Of a stretch of DNA of 64,000 nucleotides, positions 1 to 12,099 are shown piece by piece. Origin of the DNA: Pollenia angustigena (taxonomy: Eukaryota; Arthropoda; Insecta; Diptera; Polleniidae). The translations under genes were made by a program, and so were the position numbers. The stretch lies in contig OV884059.1 in the NCBI GenBank assembly GCA_930367215.1, positions 12,548,945-12,612,944 on the forward strand, written 5' to 3'. A model generated the notes under the pieces. It searched no databases. It saw only the letters and a list, made by a program, of their open reading frames with translations, and was not told the origin of the DNA. Every line of letters starts with the position of its first letter. The first letter of the stretch is position 1.

Positions 1-1290
1 TCAAGTTTATGCGTTAATATTCTTTGAAAACTAAAAACTCAGGAGGATAGAAAAAAATAATTAAACATTTCCATAAACAAAACATGTTCAAAAAAATATA
101 AAGTCTCAAAAAAGTCCTAAAATATTCACTTTTCCTGTTGATACAAATGATCTTCTGTTGTCAATGTTACTTTGTGTGCCAAAGCGATAGGTACTGCTTT
201 GAAAAGTTCTGAAAATAAAACATTAATAATTAATTTTACATGTCCGATATTAAAAGAAATTCAACTGATTGTAGCCTGCTAGTTGCCAAATTAAATTTTG
301 GGTATAAAGAAAGGAATCAAATATTTTTGGCGCCTAAAAATGGGTCATAAAATAATATTCAACCTTTTTAGACTTTAAAAAAAATAAGAGGGGGGTTGAA
401 TTGAATCTTCTTTCTGATAAATTCATATTTGTAAAGTTTAAACGCTAAATATAAAAGAACCCGTAATTTTTTTAATTTTAAAGTTAATTTCGGACTTATG
501 GAAATTTTGATCACCTTTTTTTTTTTTTTTTTTTTTGCAAATTTGGCCGACATTCGATCGTTGACAAAGGGAAAAACATTGACACTGTTTACTCTTTGGC
601 ACATGTAGGCACTACTTTGAGAACAGGCAACTAATCGCAAATAAATTTCATCTCATCGCTAGTCAAAAATTGTTCAGTGAGAATAACAGAGAAACAAAAC
701 AGGAAAAGAATCGTTAAAGCGGGCTAGACTTCATCTTAGAAACCTAATTGCGGTTATAACTGGCCTAGTGGGAAATACGCTCAGAGAATAGGGTTCTTTT
801 GCAATGACCTTTGTTAAAGAAAAGGTGTCAACCGAACACCTCATCTGTCATTGTCTAACATTCGGTGAGCTAAGATTAACACTGTCTCCTGTCTCACCAG
901 TCTCTCTGCTATTAATAGCTTTGGGATTCCTTCATTCAATCGATCAGTCTGGTAAGGAATATCGTATGCAGCCATGTAATATAAGACGTCCGTAAGACAG
1001 TGAAACTTATTAACAGAACAAGGAGTAGTTTTGCCTCACGTGAGCTATGCTTAAATGCTGTTGCAAATGGAACCTTTTCTAATAAATATCAACTTCTTTA
1101 GCTTTTATAGTGAGAATGTGAGACGTTTGTGCACAGAATGCGGGAAATGATTGGAAAATTTGGCCCTCTCTCTAGTTAAAATATTGCTACAGTGACATAA
1201 GTAACAAACAGATAGACGATTAAGCTTTGGATTAACAGGATCTCTCTCTGATACAGCTGTGGAAAAGATTTACATGGATACCTGCCCTAG
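1..1290. other. No gene recognised
   Basis: AT-rich non-coding DNA. A T-run lies near 518-536. The short open frames here (for example 368-640 minus and 804-995 plus) have no recognisable motif and low-complexity composition. I see no splice-bounded exon, RNA gene or element boundary. Confidence 0.5.
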
Positions 1291-1299
1291 GTCTACTCC

Positions 1300-1800
1300 A
1301 TGGTTTACCAACCGTCGCGAATGGCAAAATACCCAGGTAGCAATTTGAGTAAATAATCCGGCCAGATTTTACACTCGGCCCTTGTTTAGGAGCTGGGGAT
1401 TCTTACCTCCTCTGCTTGTGGAAAAACGCTAGCAGCATCTGTGGAGTAGCAAACGATAATATGAATCCTCCCTCAGGCCGAGCTCACCCACATGTAAAGA
1501 AAATTCAGCTCTTTAATGGTTTTTCAGGATATTCTGTTTACTACTTTGGGTATAACGTAGTGGAATCCCCAAAAGTATCTTTTTAATGGAAAAGCGAAAC
1601 AATCATTTTGAAACACAGGCAGCATTTCCCGCTAGAAGTATACTTACGCAGGCCTAACCAAATAGTCAGACTGGTGCGGAGACACCAGGGTCTACTGACT
1701 CCCGTGTTACTTAATATTATCTCCGGTCAGATTCTGCCAATCTTGATTTTTACCTTATCCCAAGTATTGGCTTCACTTGATTATGCCACTGAGCAAATAA
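1300..1800 (+). repeat. Dispersed repeat, copy A of three
   Basis: This stretch is recognisably related to 26280-26880 and more weakly to 26960-27690. Shared landmarks, in order, are a CAGGTAGCAAT block, a TTGTTTAGGAGCTGG block, a CCTCAGGCCGA block, a GGAAAAGYGAAAC block, and a GACACC-rich block followed by CTGACTCCCG. The copies have drifted a great deal, with many indels. No long reading frame survives, so the family is unidentified. The GC content is above the local average, which fits a decayed retroelement or an old DNA element. Confidence 0.55.
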
Positions 1801-3066
1801 CACAATAAGTAAAATATATTTTATTATTATATTTAAGGTGATACCATAACCCGCGGGAGGAGATTTTGATTTGATACAAACAAGAAAACAGTGACGGGTG
1901 AAAAACGATTTTATAATACGATTTTATACAGCCACAACCGTAAACTACTTTTCTCCTTTAAGTTAAGCAGATGGGTAAAATATTTCGACCAATAATACTT
2001 TAATCTGCTGCCACAGTAACTTGCATTTCTGCTAAATGATTCCTGCTAGCGAAGTTCAGCGCTTCTATAGATAAAACTGGCATTACAAAAACAGAAGCTC
2101 GATCAAAAAATTGGACAGCTAGAAAAGTAGATGGTCTACTATCACAAAAAGACTATGGCTGAAGTTAGGTGTGTGGTCGTTTAATAGAACGTAATCAATT
2201 TCTTGAGCGGATATGGTGCCTGCAGGAAGTTTTTTCATCTATTTTGACTTGCCGATTAAAGCTTGTGTACGAGCTGCAAAGACCTGCTTGAGAATGCTGA
2301 ATATGTGTCCTTAATTTGTTTGATATTTGGCGCTAAAACAGACTATCTGTAACAGCAGATAGGTAGCATAATAGGAGTGGATATTATTATCCGGTTGATG
2401 GAAGCCTTATAAGCAAACGGGGGATGAAAATCATATTTTGTAAAACTAGCGCTTTTAAAAGTCGCTAGAGCCTAGACGGCCAAATTGGGGCTTAAATTGC
2501 CGATCCATTCCGGTAAAGGATTGCCTATCTTGGATTCCAATGAGCCTGGACAAAATTGGGATGTTTTTGCGTGTTAAAGTCAGTTTTCGAATAACTGTTT
2601 TTGAGGCTGCGTTTAAGCCGTAAATCACTCTGATATAAATATTACAGGTGAAAGGTAAGGGGCTATTTTTTTCTTCAAATCGGCCTGCAGGCGCATTTTT
2701 CTTAGTACTATTGAATGCAGATTCGACTAATAGCAGGTTAAATGAAGAAAAATGTCTTTAGGGATCATCTTACAGGTACAAGTATATCATTTAAAGTAAT
2801 CCAATAATATCTGACCATTCAAGTCTATAAGTTATCAGCGGTCCCATTTAGAGCCTACCCTTGGAACTCACTTAAAGGTGTCTTTAGTTGCACATTTACA
2901 GCTCTCGTTAATCAAAATTGAACCGTTTTCTCCCTTGAATATTGCATTTCCCCATAAATTTATTAGTAAAGGGAAACGATTTTCGAAGAAAATTAATTTC
3001 GCCACTTTTGAGTGTACATAACCCAACGTGCGCTTTTGCAAAAATAAATGTAAAATTTTTAAGAAG
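1801..3066. other. No gene recognised
   Basis: Mixed-composition intergenic DNA between copy A of the dispersed repeat and the DD41D transposon. Scattered stretches with higher GC (about 2460-2580) look like old repeat sequence, but I could match them to nothing else in the window. Confidence 0.4.
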
Positions 3067-3068
3067 TA

Positions 3069-3995
3069 TCGGGTGATTTTTTAGCTATTATCTTTTTGGC
3101 AACAGTTTAAACAGCCGATGCACGTTTCGTGTTTTGTTTCACTGTCAAACATCTTCAGTTTGGTCTATAATTTAAACATAATTCGTCTTACAAACGAACA
3201 ACGCTTGCAAATTATTGAATTTTATTATCAAAATGCGTGCTCTGTTAAGAAAGTTCATGGCGCGCTTCTTCCATTTTATGGTCAGTTTAATCGACCCACT
3301 GAATGGGTACGTAAACAAGCAGAACTGTCGATTTTGGAGTGAATATCAGCCAGAAGCATTGTAAGAGCTACCAATGCATCCAGAAAAAGTCACAGTTTGC
3401 TGCGGTTTATGGGCTGGTGGCATCATTGAACCGTACTTCTTCAAAGATGATGCGAATCGTAACGTAACTGTGAATGGTGAGCGCTACCGTGAGATGATAT
3501 CCAACTTTTTTTTTGCCCAAAATGCAAGAGCTTGACTTGCATGACATGTGGTTTCAACAAGACGGTGTCACATGCCACACAGCACGCTTAACAATGGACT
3601 TATTGAGAGGCGAGTTCGGTGAACATTTTATTTCACGTTCGGGACCGGTCAATTGGCCGCCTAGATCGTGCGATTTAACGCCTTTAGACAATTTTTTGTG
3701 GGGCTATGTTAAAGCTCATGTCTAATACACACATGCCCACTTTAATTGACGCATTGGAAGACAACATTGAAGAATTTATTCATGAGATACCGGCCGAAAT
3801 GTTGGAAAGAGTATGCCAAAATTGGACTAAGCGGATGGGCCATTTGAGGCGCAGTCACGGTCAACATTTGCATGAAATAATCTTCAAACATTTAATTATA
3901 TGGACCGTACTATTGATTCAAAGATTTCATGAATTTTTCTGAATTTTATGTGTTATTTTAAAAAACTTTCCTATAGCTCTTAGAAAATCACCCAT
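3069..3995 (+). mobile_element. Internally deleted Tc1/mariner (DD41D-type) transposon, copy 1
   Basis: A decayed DNA transposon flanked by TA (3067-3068 and 3996-3997), with short terminal inverted repeats built on GGGTGATTTT. The 5' coding part reads LTNEQRLQIIEFYYQNAC, the helix-turn-helix start of insect transposases of this group. The initiator ATG has become ATA. After NRPTE the frame jumps straight to WVRKQ, so the middle of the gene, including the first catalytic Asp region, is deleted. The C-terminal part follows at about 3513-3880, in other frames. It keeps FQQDG and CDLTPLDNFLWG, the second and third acidic positions with 41 residues between them. That spacing suggests the rosa-like DD41D branch. 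Not functional. About 90% similar by eye to the copy at 30047-30956, which carries a different deletion. Confidence 0.85.
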
Positions 3996-3997
3996 TA

Positions 3998-4971
3998 TTT
4001 GCAAATGTAATTTGAGAGAATAATATTTGTATCTCTCTGTTGATTTGCCTTTCACTGTAAAATAAAATCCCATTTGAACTATTTCCTATTGCCAAACATT
4101 TGCATATTTATTTGTGAAATATTTTCATGTGTTTGAATAAAAATCAATAAATAATTAAAATATGTAAAAATCAATTTATTATTGTTGCTATTAAATTTCC
4201 TATATTTATCAGATGATTTATTACAGTTGTTGATTTTCCAATCTACTTTCACATCCGCGCAATTTAAGTCAAAAGATTAAAACCAAAAAAACATGAATAA
4301 ATTTTTGCTTTTTTACCTGCAAAAATAAAACAATTGAAATAATAACAAAATAATATTTTTTTTTTTTTAATTAAAGCCACATTTTTATTTAAATAATATT
4401 TTGAATTTGTACAAAATATTTGAACGAGTGTACAAATGAACACTTTGGATTTGAATTTATTGCATTGGAGAGGCTTAAAAAAATATTTAATACAAATTTT
4501 GTTGTAAAATTTGTGTCTATTGTCAAGAGCTAAAATTGTTTTAAAATTAAAAACAATGTGGATGGTCGATGCCAGTTCAATTGAAATGTCGAAAATTGGT
4601 AGATATTTACTGTTTAAAGTAAATGCTATTGTTCTGAATCTTAAATTGGGCAAATACAATTAGGCATAATGATCTTTCATCAATTAAGAGAAAACTAAAA
4701 ACTACAGCTTATAAAATTTGTAACTAAATATTCATAAATTCACCTGTCGATCTTAAGCAGACAAAAATCTGGCATTAATGGTTTTTATACGCAAAAAATA
4801 TTTGATATAGAGCTTGGGCCGAAGCAGTCACGCCGACTAGGACTTTTGGCATAACATCGGTCTCACGGTATGGGGAAAAGAAAACCAATTTTACTCACAA
4901 AAATTGATACAATACCCTACCTATCCTATCCCCCATAAAAATGATTGCTCAGCATTCGGTTCAACTATCAT
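3998..4971. other. AT-rich, no gene recognised
   Basis: Very AT-rich DNA. A 131-codon open frame on the minus strand (4264-4659) is the longest here. It is dominated by Phe, Ile, Lys and Asn, as expected by chance at this composition, and shows no domain. Confidence 0.5.
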
Positions 4972-5227
4972 ATACAGAAAAAAAATAAAAATTGATTTTA
5001 ATTAAAAAATTTTTAATATCAATTAAAAAATTAATTAAATTTGCACCAGTAAACAAATTAATAGTATCAATTAAACTTTTAATTCTCTTGATTAAACGTT
5101 TAATTCTCTTGATTAAACGTTTAATTCCCTTGATTAAATGTTTTATTCACTTGGATATATTTTTAATTAAAATTGGTTTTATTTTTGATTACTGCTTTAA
5201 TTGGTGAAAAGAATTTTTTCTGTGTAG
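4972..5227 (-). repeat. AATTAAACG MITE, single copy
   Basis: A short AT-rich element of a family seen about ten times here. Ends: an ACAGAAAAAA-type terminus at the left and TTTTTTCTGTGTA at the right. The interior carries three to four copies of an 18-20 bp repeat, TTGATTAAACGTTTAATTC, itself containing the palindrome AAACGTTT. There is no coding capacity. Orientation is set relative to copies that read AATCAAGTGAATTAAACG. The small open frame 4992-5207 is only this repeat translated. Confidence 0.7.
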
Positions 5228-5469
5228 GTGATGTCGAAATGTTTCGTATGAGTAATATGGCTTTAAACAAATATTTCTCATACGTATGGATAAACTTAAA
5301 AGCAAAGAATATTAAATGTAAATGCTCAAGCTCGCGGTCAGACCTCTAGCTAAAGAAAACTTAATAGAAAATATTTTTAATTTGAAATGTTTATGTTAAA
5401 AACCAATTTAAATTTACTTTTTTATGTATTTTATAATTTGGCGATATTTTATTTGAACTAATGGCGGTG

Positions 5470-5926
5470 AAAAAAAATATTTGCAGATACATATTTATAA
5501 AAAAAATTAATTAAATTTGCAACAGTAAACAAATAAATAGTTTCATTTAAACGCTTAATTCACTTAATTAAACGTTTAATTCTCTTGATTAAACGATTAA
5601 TTCACTTGATTAAATTTTTAATTAAAACTGATTTTATTTTTGATTAATACTTTAATTGATGCAAAATTTTGGAGAATATTTTGTGTGCAGAAAAGAATGA
5701 AAATTGATTTGAATTAAAAAATTTGTGATACTAATGAAAATATTTATTAAATTTGCACCCGTAAGCTATTTAATAGTATCAATTATACGCTTAATTCACT
5801 TGATTAAATGTTTTCTTCACTTAATTAAACGTTTAATTCATTTGATTAAATTTTTAATTAAAACTGATTTTATTTTTGATTAATGCTTTATAATTGATGA
5901 AAAAATTTTGGAGAATTTTTTGTGTA
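5470..5926 (-). repeat. Two AATTAAACG MITEs head to tail
   Basis: Two copies of the same family (about 5470-5690 and 5685-5926), joined so that the GTGTGCAGAAAA junction serves as the end of one and the start of the next. Each has the internal TTGATTAAACG/TTTAATTC repeats and the AAAACTGATTTTATTTTTGATTAA block near one end. Confidence 0.65.
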
Positions 5927-5966
5927 ATGGATTTGGGGCATGGCGGAATACATGAAAAATCAAACA

Positions 5967-6040
5967 AAAAATAAAGTTGGTCAGGAACGACGATACCCTA
6001 CACTACAGTATTTACAGAACAATGTCCAAGATTTTACCCC
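5967..6040 (-). repeat. Fragment of a DINE-1-like 3' end
   Basis: The string GTTGGTCAGGAACGACGATACCCTACAC resembles the terminal part of the element at 56982-57574, where the same landmarks read GTCGGTCAAGCCCGAACAT and GATACCCTACACC. Only a few dozen bases can be matched. Confidence 0.4.
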
Positions 6041-6249
6041 ATGGGCAATCATGGACGTGTTCCTTTGCTAAGAAACCCGATAAATTTATACTAGAGATTT
6101 TTCTTAGGTTATCGAGAAATCGTCGCGTAGCGATTGCAACCTTAGAGAGCGGCATAGCAAATGCTTCACTGTTTCAAGTTTCTTGACACATTCTACAAAA
6201 AGCCGGCATAACTTTGACCTAGTGCATTGGCTAAACTGCCTCGTAGGCG

Positions 6250-6770
6250 GTTAATATAAATATAAATGTCGTTACCTTAAACGCAAAAGGCCATAACAAA
6301 GCCAAACAAATTAACAAATCGACTTTTACATTGATTCTGATGTAATGTCCACAATTTTGGAATCTGTGAATCAAAATTAACAATTTTATTACTAAAAATT
6401 AAAGGCCCTATCTACAAAAGATTATCCAATAAATGCTAAAAGACCTAACTAACAGTTTGCACAAAATGCAACATTATCAAAACAACTGGTAGGTTTTACA
6501 AGACAAATCAAAGTAAAATAAGTTATAAACAGCTTAAAACAATGTATCTATTCATCGTTTTACATAGTCTTTTACTTCTGCTGTAAAAGTTTCAAAATGT
6601 TAGTTAAGGCCATCAAAGTTATTTTCGGGAATACAAAGTTTATTATTAATACTATCTTCGTATGACGCGCTAAATTCCCAGTTTTTCATATTTGATAAAT
6701 ACACTGAAATTTATTGTTGAGGGAAAGCAAGCCTCTTGCATTTAAGTTTATGATATATTGGTTACTTTTG
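6250..6770. other. No gene recognised
   Basis: AT-rich intergenic sequence. No open frame with a recognisable motif, and no repeat boundary that I could find. Confidence 0.4.
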
Positions 6771-6978
6771 TTCCCTTAAGGAGCACAGGGCCCTATTCAT
6801 TGAGGTTGCCGTAATCGGTTGGTCTAAGATGAGAAGCTGTTCGGGCTTCTGCATCTGATCCTGGACGTCGCGCTGCCAGCATGGCCTATAGTCGGGTTAG
6901 AAGAGATTTCTCATGTCGCGTTTTTATAGCGATCCGCTTGCTTCAAGTTCCAACGCCAGCTACCAGCCGCCTCTAACA

Positions 6979-7593
6979 TGGACAGCAGACGCTGGCCGAT
7001 AGGGGCTATTGGTTGTTTTAAGGCGCCAATCACTAGCCTTGACACTTAAAATATCGTAGGCAATCATAGCTTGTTAGGAGTCCGGTGCCACCCGGAATGC
7101 CCCTGAGACTCTCCACTTGAAACCGCTGATTGTCCGCAACAGCATTTGCAGCTGCTCCGAATATTTAAGGAACCTTCCACTATCCGCAACCTGTGGACGC
7201 GCCCTGTAGTACTCCGCTGCACTTCCAAAGGTTGAAGAATTAGTAACTCACTTACTTACTTTCATACACTGCTTATTCCACTCCCGTTGCCAGTGGCCTG
7301 TTAATATTCCAATCAAGATTAATATTTAATATTGTCATGCTAATGAAAAGCGCAGAGTCGGTTTTCCTGAGTTGTGGCTGTTAGACTCTTGAAACTCTTC
7401 AGTTCTCTCTCCTTTTTAAATGCATGATTGGTTTTACCCTATATTTACTCTCTGGACATGTTTTACCTGCCAAATTATCTACTACATGCCAAATCATTTC
7501 AGATAATGTTGCCATGCTCCCGGAACCCAGCTTAGTGTACACATTCATGAGTAAACTAATTGCTTTGCTACAATTGTAGACTTGACTTTAAGA
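6979..7593 (+). repeat. 0.6 kb dispersed repeat, copy 1
   Basis: Aligns colinearly with 10698-11298 in the same orientation. Shared strings include TTAGGAGTCCGGTGCCACCCG, GCATTTGCAGCTGCTCCGAATA, CTTCAGTTCTCTCTCC and TTTACTCTCTGGACATGTTTTACC. Identity looks like about 85-90% by eye. The 200 bp upstream (from about 6780) is also GC-richer and could belong to the same element but is missing from copy 2. No coherent reading frame. It ends just before the TA-flanked MITE at 7602. The family is unidentified. Confidence 0.7.
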
Positions 7594-7601
7594 AATATAT
7601 A

Positions 7602-8093
7602 CAGTACTTTTCGTTTATTGTCACTGCGCTTATAGTCACATTAGCGATATAGTCCATTTTATCTGTTTATTTTGCCGATTTAAGTTAATTTAATATAAAG
7701 TATTAACGTTATAGTCCATTTAGCGATATAAGCACATTTGCCATATATGCCATTTATTAACTGTAGTCAAAGGGAAAAGTAAAGTTCTTTTTAGTTTTCG
7801 AATCAAGAATCCATCCAAAGAAAGAATGAATTAAATCATTTAATTCTTGTCGCCAACTCTCTACTCGTTTTTGCCGTTGGTATCAGTTATGAGATATCTT
7901 GTTATTATTTTATTGTAAAACCATAATAAGCCTGATGACGGTGTAATTTATATGAATTTTGTATTTCCTTTATTCACATAACTTGATTATGCGTCACAGT
8001 GGCATATATGTGCATTAGCCTTAGAGTCACATTAGCGATATAGTCCACGTTATGGTTGCAACTAAAGGATGTGACTATAAGCGCAAAGTACTG
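7602..8093. mobile_element. TA-flanked MITE with CAGTACTTT ends
   Basis: Starts CAGTACTTTTCG and ends GCAAAGTACTG, flanked by TA on both sides (7600-7601, 8094-8095). A subterminal block, GCGCTTATAGTCACAT, is repeated inverted at the right as ATGTGACTATAAGCGC. Further copies of ATTAGCGATATAGTCCA occur inside at both ends. 492 bp, no coding capacity. The TA duplication points to mobilisation by a Tc1/mariner-type transposase. Confidence 0.8.
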
Positions 8094-8095
8094 TA

Positions 8096-9048
8096 AAAAC
8101 CTAGAATGAAATACAATTTTTAATTCTGTTAATAAACTATATAAGATAGCTAAGATTGCGGTTATACTTAATTAGAAACCAGCTTTTGTGATCTTTGTAA
8201 TAACCAACGTTTGAGTAAAATGTTGGCTGAGTACAGACCTTCGAATGAAAACTATATGCAACAGACCTGAAACTTATTTTGAGCCATACTTTTTTAATTA
8301 AAGTTAAATTGAGACTTAAAAAAACCCATGATTGAACACAATTAAAAAGTATCCAAAAAGTTTAAAGATAAACTTCCAACTCAATTAACACATTCCAGTT
8401 TTAATTGATTAAATTCAATATTCCTTCAATATTAGTTTAAAAAAAAAACGAAAAATAATAGATATAATCCTGGCTGCAACCAGCCTTCATATGGACCAGA
8501 TGTTTAAAAGAGGTACAATTATATTCTTTCCACTCATAATGCTGATGGTTACTAAAGGACTTCTACAACTTCTGTCTGATTGCAGTGAATATTTATTTAA
8601 GAAATTCAATTAAAAATTTTAATGTCGTTTATGCATTTTGTATTTTTTTTTTTGTTTGCCATCGTTGTTAACTTCCTTTAACAAGTAAATAATGCAACAT
8701 GGATTTTATTAATGTCTATTTTGCGTAAAAGCCTAACGAAAAAGAAGAGAAAATAAAATAATCCAGGATATTTTTTACACAGTAAATGTTTTCCTTGTTA
8801 TTACATGAGTGCCGTTTTTTTTTTACTTCAGCAAAAGTTTTACTCAATTATTCCACTACATTGCTGTAAAAGCTTATGGGTTTATGCGGAATTATTACTT
8901 CGTTTTAATTTTGCAATTTTTTTTTGATATTCGAAAAGGCAAACAGGCATTAAATTAAAAAAAAAGAATAGGATACAGTTTCGTTTTTAATGCACTCGAC
9001 GGGACAATATAAACGAATATATATAAACGAATGTATTTATAGCTGAAG
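8096..9048. other. AT-rich, no gene recognised
   Basis: AT-rich intergenic sequence with several homopolymer runs (A near 8431 and T near 8643, 8814 and 8925). Nothing else identified. Confidence 0.45.
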
Positions 9049-9185
9049 TACCCAGAGAAACGCATGTTTAAATATGGTCACATCAAATAAAACTATGTTA
9101 AAAGAATATTTTAATGTAAACATTTTATAGTCACCAACAAGCATATTATGATTAAATTAGTCCTTCATCAAAGAGCCAAAACCAT
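9049..9185 (+). repeat. Dispersed MITE-like repeat, partial copy
   Basis: Begins ACCCAGAGAAACGCATGTTTAAATATGGTCACATC and continues with AACCATAT- and CATATTATG-type blocks. The order matches 36543-36720 in the host-gene intron (ACACCGAGAAAAAACATGTTTAAATAC, then GACAACCATATTACGG, then TTAGTCCTCCATCATG). The right part is absent or too diverged to follow. Confidence 0.5.
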
Positions 9186-9189
9186 ATAG

Positions 9190-10116
9190 TGTGCACCGAA
9201 ATTGGGTTTCTTTTTTTCGAGAACTCGTTTTATTCAACTAAAGGTGGTCTCGGAACAACAACAATCCATAAACAATAGAAACAACACAGGGTTTTTTGCA
9301 TTGCTTTGTTAGTGCATATAGCTCGCAATGTCAGCCGTTCTTAGCAAAACACTCAAAAATCAAAACAAATAAGCTCGAATTGTCAAAATCAGATGCCGTT
9401 TCGACACTACCTGTAGTTAGTTCGCCTTGTAATTTTTTAAGTTTCAGCACCTCTTTTGTTTTTTTTAAAAAACTCCAATAATTTGTAGATTTAAAAGTTG
9501 TTTATGAATCTTAAAGCTTTTTAACGAATGCTTTAGTTTTTTTACGAAGCACCTTCAACTGAAAAATATATGCTGTACTTGGAAATAAATTCTTTATTAT
9601 GCTCAATATATTCATTACAAACACAGTCACTGCAAGAAAGCGATAATGCAACCAAACGACAAATTTTCAAGCAAAGCCTTTTCGTTGTAATTGTGTTTCA
9701 CTTTGATTATTTTTTCTGAAAAAAGAAAAAACTGCCAACACAACTGTTTATTTACACAACAGTTGCAGCCAAAGAAATAAAAATAAATTGCATAAAAAAA
9801 ACTCCATGTACAAGGAAGTCTGTGGTTGTTATTGAACAAAAGTATGCAGCTTAAAAACACTTTATTATTCATAAAATCACTGGAGGAAAAGGGCACAAAA
9901 GGTGCTTAAAAAATATTGCAACGATAAAAGAATAAAATCCATACAAAATTTCACATACATTTTGTAAAGCCCATGTCAGAAAGGTTCACAGTTATATTTT
10001 TTTCTTAATAATTGACAGGCAGTTTGATAAAATAATTATGAATAAATAATTAAAATAAAAATTTATAGAGGATATTTAATTTAAGTAAAAATAAATAAGT
10101 TAAAGCCGCTTAATAA
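9190..10116. other. No gene recognised
   Basis: AT-rich DNA with two short open frames (9296-9481 plus, 9627-9896 minus) that show no recognisable domain and are compatible with chance. Confidence 0.45.
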
Positions 10117-10356
10117 CACAGAAAAAATTTTCTAAAATTTTTCACTAACTAAAGCATTAATCAAAAATAAAATAAGTTTTAATTACGAATTGAATCAAGT
10201 GAATTAAACGTTTAATCAAGTGAATTAAAAGTTTAATCAATTTAATTAAACGTTTAATTGATACTATTAATTTGTTAACTGGTGCAAATTTAATTAATTT
10301 TTTTATTAATATTACAAAATTTTTAATTGGCATCTATTTTAATTTTTTTCTATGAA
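10117..10356 (+). repeat. AATTAAACG MITE, opposite orientation
   Basis: Same family as 4972-5227 but inverted. It starts ACACAGAAAAAATTTT and runs through TTAATCAAAAATAAAATAAG. It has two to three internal AATCAAGTGAATTAAACGTT repeats and ends near TTAATTTTTTTCTATG. Confidence 0.7.
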
Positions 10357-10697
10357 CTGACCCAGATAGAGAAAAACGAACTACCTTGAAATTTATAAGT
10401 GGATGTAGTTTATTTTCAGGTTTTTATAACTGATTCTAGTTCCGATCTTAGTTTCAATTCAGGAAAGAGTTTAAAAATATTTGTTTTGCCTGTTAAATGA
10501 ACAGTGTTCATCCATTACCGAACAAAGACTTCGTTCGCTTAGATTACATTTAAAATAAATAAATAAAATAAAAACAAGTTATAAAATATTGTTTTTGTTT
10601 TACATGTCAGTTAAGCGGACAAAGTTTTCGTTCGAAATCGATGCATAGCCCAAAAGTGTTCTTTTACAGGAATTATCAATGAGAACGTAAACGTTTG
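10357..10697. other. No gene recognised
   Basis: AT-rich spacer between a MITE and the second copy of the 0.6 kb repeat. Contains a short AATAAATAAAATAAA run near 10555. Nothing else seen. Confidence 0.4.
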
Positions 10698-11298
10698 ACG
10701 CAACAGACACTGGCCGATAGTAGCGATTAGTTATTTTGGGGCGCCAATCACTCGCCTTGACACTCCAAATATTGTAGGCAATTTTAACGTGTTAGGAGTC
10801 CGGTGCCACCCGGAATGCCGCTGAGACTCACCATCTGAAATCGTTGATTGTCCGCAAGAGCATTTGCAGCTGCTCCGAATATTTAGGGAACCTTCCACTA
10901 TCCGCAACCTGTGGACGCACCCATTAGTACTCTGCTACACTTTCACAAGTTGAAGAATGATAACTCATTTACTTACTTTCGTGCACTGCTTATTCCACTC
11001 CCGTATGCAGCGGCCTGTTATTATTCCAGTCACGATTTATATTTAATCGTGTCATGCTTATGAATAGCGCAGAGTCTGTTTTCCTGAGTTGTGGCTCTTA
11101 GACGCTTGAAACTCTTCAGTTCTCTCTCCTTTTTTAATGCATGATTGGTTCTGCCCTATATTTACTCTCTGGACATGTTTTACCTGCCAAATTATCTATT
11201 ACATGCCTAATCATTTCAGATAATGTTGCCATGCTTCTGGAACCCATCTTAGTGTTACCATTAACAGATTCATGAGTAAACTAATTGCTTTCCTACAA
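10698..11298 (+). repeat. 0.6 kb dispersed repeat, copy 2
   Basis: Direct-orientation partner of 6979-7593, about 3.7 kb away. It keeps the blocks GGCGCCAATCACTCGCCTTGACACT, GGAGTCCGGTGCCACCCGGAATG and CCTGCCAAATTATCTATTACATGCC, and ends at the same ACTAATTGCTTT-CTACAA sequence. Substitutions and small indels are spread evenly, as expected for independent decay of a non-coding repeat. It could be part of a non-LTR element; I cannot prove it. Confidence 0.7.
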
Positions 11299-11465
11299 CG
11301 TAAACGTTTGATATTGTTGAATAGGCTTTATAGATACTTATAACAAAAAGAACTTTGTTTTCCTTGACAAAATAAAACAACAAATTTAGATGAAAATGAT
11401 TCATATTTTTATGGTAAATATTACGAAGAGAAAAGTTCGGCAATTATGAATAAAAAATAATATAT

Positions 11466-11975
11466 GGCGAATGTCCACTTCGAGCACGCTGACAGATGTC
11501 AATTCTTTCATCAAAGTTTTTAATAACTTTTTGGCAAAACGGCGGGTCTATTTCGTTAATCACATCACGGATTTTGAGTTTTACGGCTGAAATCGGTTCA
11601 ATTGGTTTCGTATAGACTCTGTCCTTAACAAAGCCCCATAAAAAATAATCCAGTGGCGTTAAATCACAAGATCTGGCTGGCCACTTAACAACTTATATTC
11701 GTGAAATTATGCGATCGGGAAATTTGGCTGGCAATAAATGGATCGTTTCAGTGGCTGTGTGACATGTAGCACCGCCCTGTTGGTGTTGTCACATTTTTTA
11801 TCGAGCCTGTCGACTTAAATTTAACGTCTAAATTCTCAATAGCGGTCTCAGAAGGACGATTATGTTGTCCGAAAATATCATGAGTTTTACGAAATGTTAC
11901 TTTAACAGAACCATCCTTTTCATAGTGGATTTTAATTATTTTAATGCGATTTCCGAGCGAAATGGAATTCATTGT
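11466..11975 (-). pseudogene. DD41D-type transposase relic, second family
   Basis: Reading the minus strand, an ATG at 11972 opens MNSISLGNRIKIIKIHYEKD, then GQHNRPSETAIENLDVKF and KSTGSIKNV, the N-terminal DNA-binding region of this transposase group. The frame then hits a deletion. The +1-shifted continuation reads QQGGATCHTATETIHLL, KFPDRIIS and RSCDLTPLDYFLWGFVKD, followed by RVYTKPIEPISAVK. The catalytic region is therefore present but broken: the Asp expected after QQ is Gly, and the region between the DNA-binding part and QQ is missing. It is too different from the copies at 3069 and 30047 to be the same subfamily. Terminal repeats were not identified. Confidence 0.8.
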
Positions 11976-12099
11976 AACAATTGCAAATGCGTCTACACCG
12001 AATACTTAAAAAAAACTTAATGTCAAAACTATCGCGTTGTTGGTGCTGTCACAATTAATAAACAAAGTTCTCGTTGAAAAACCCAGAATTTATACCAGA

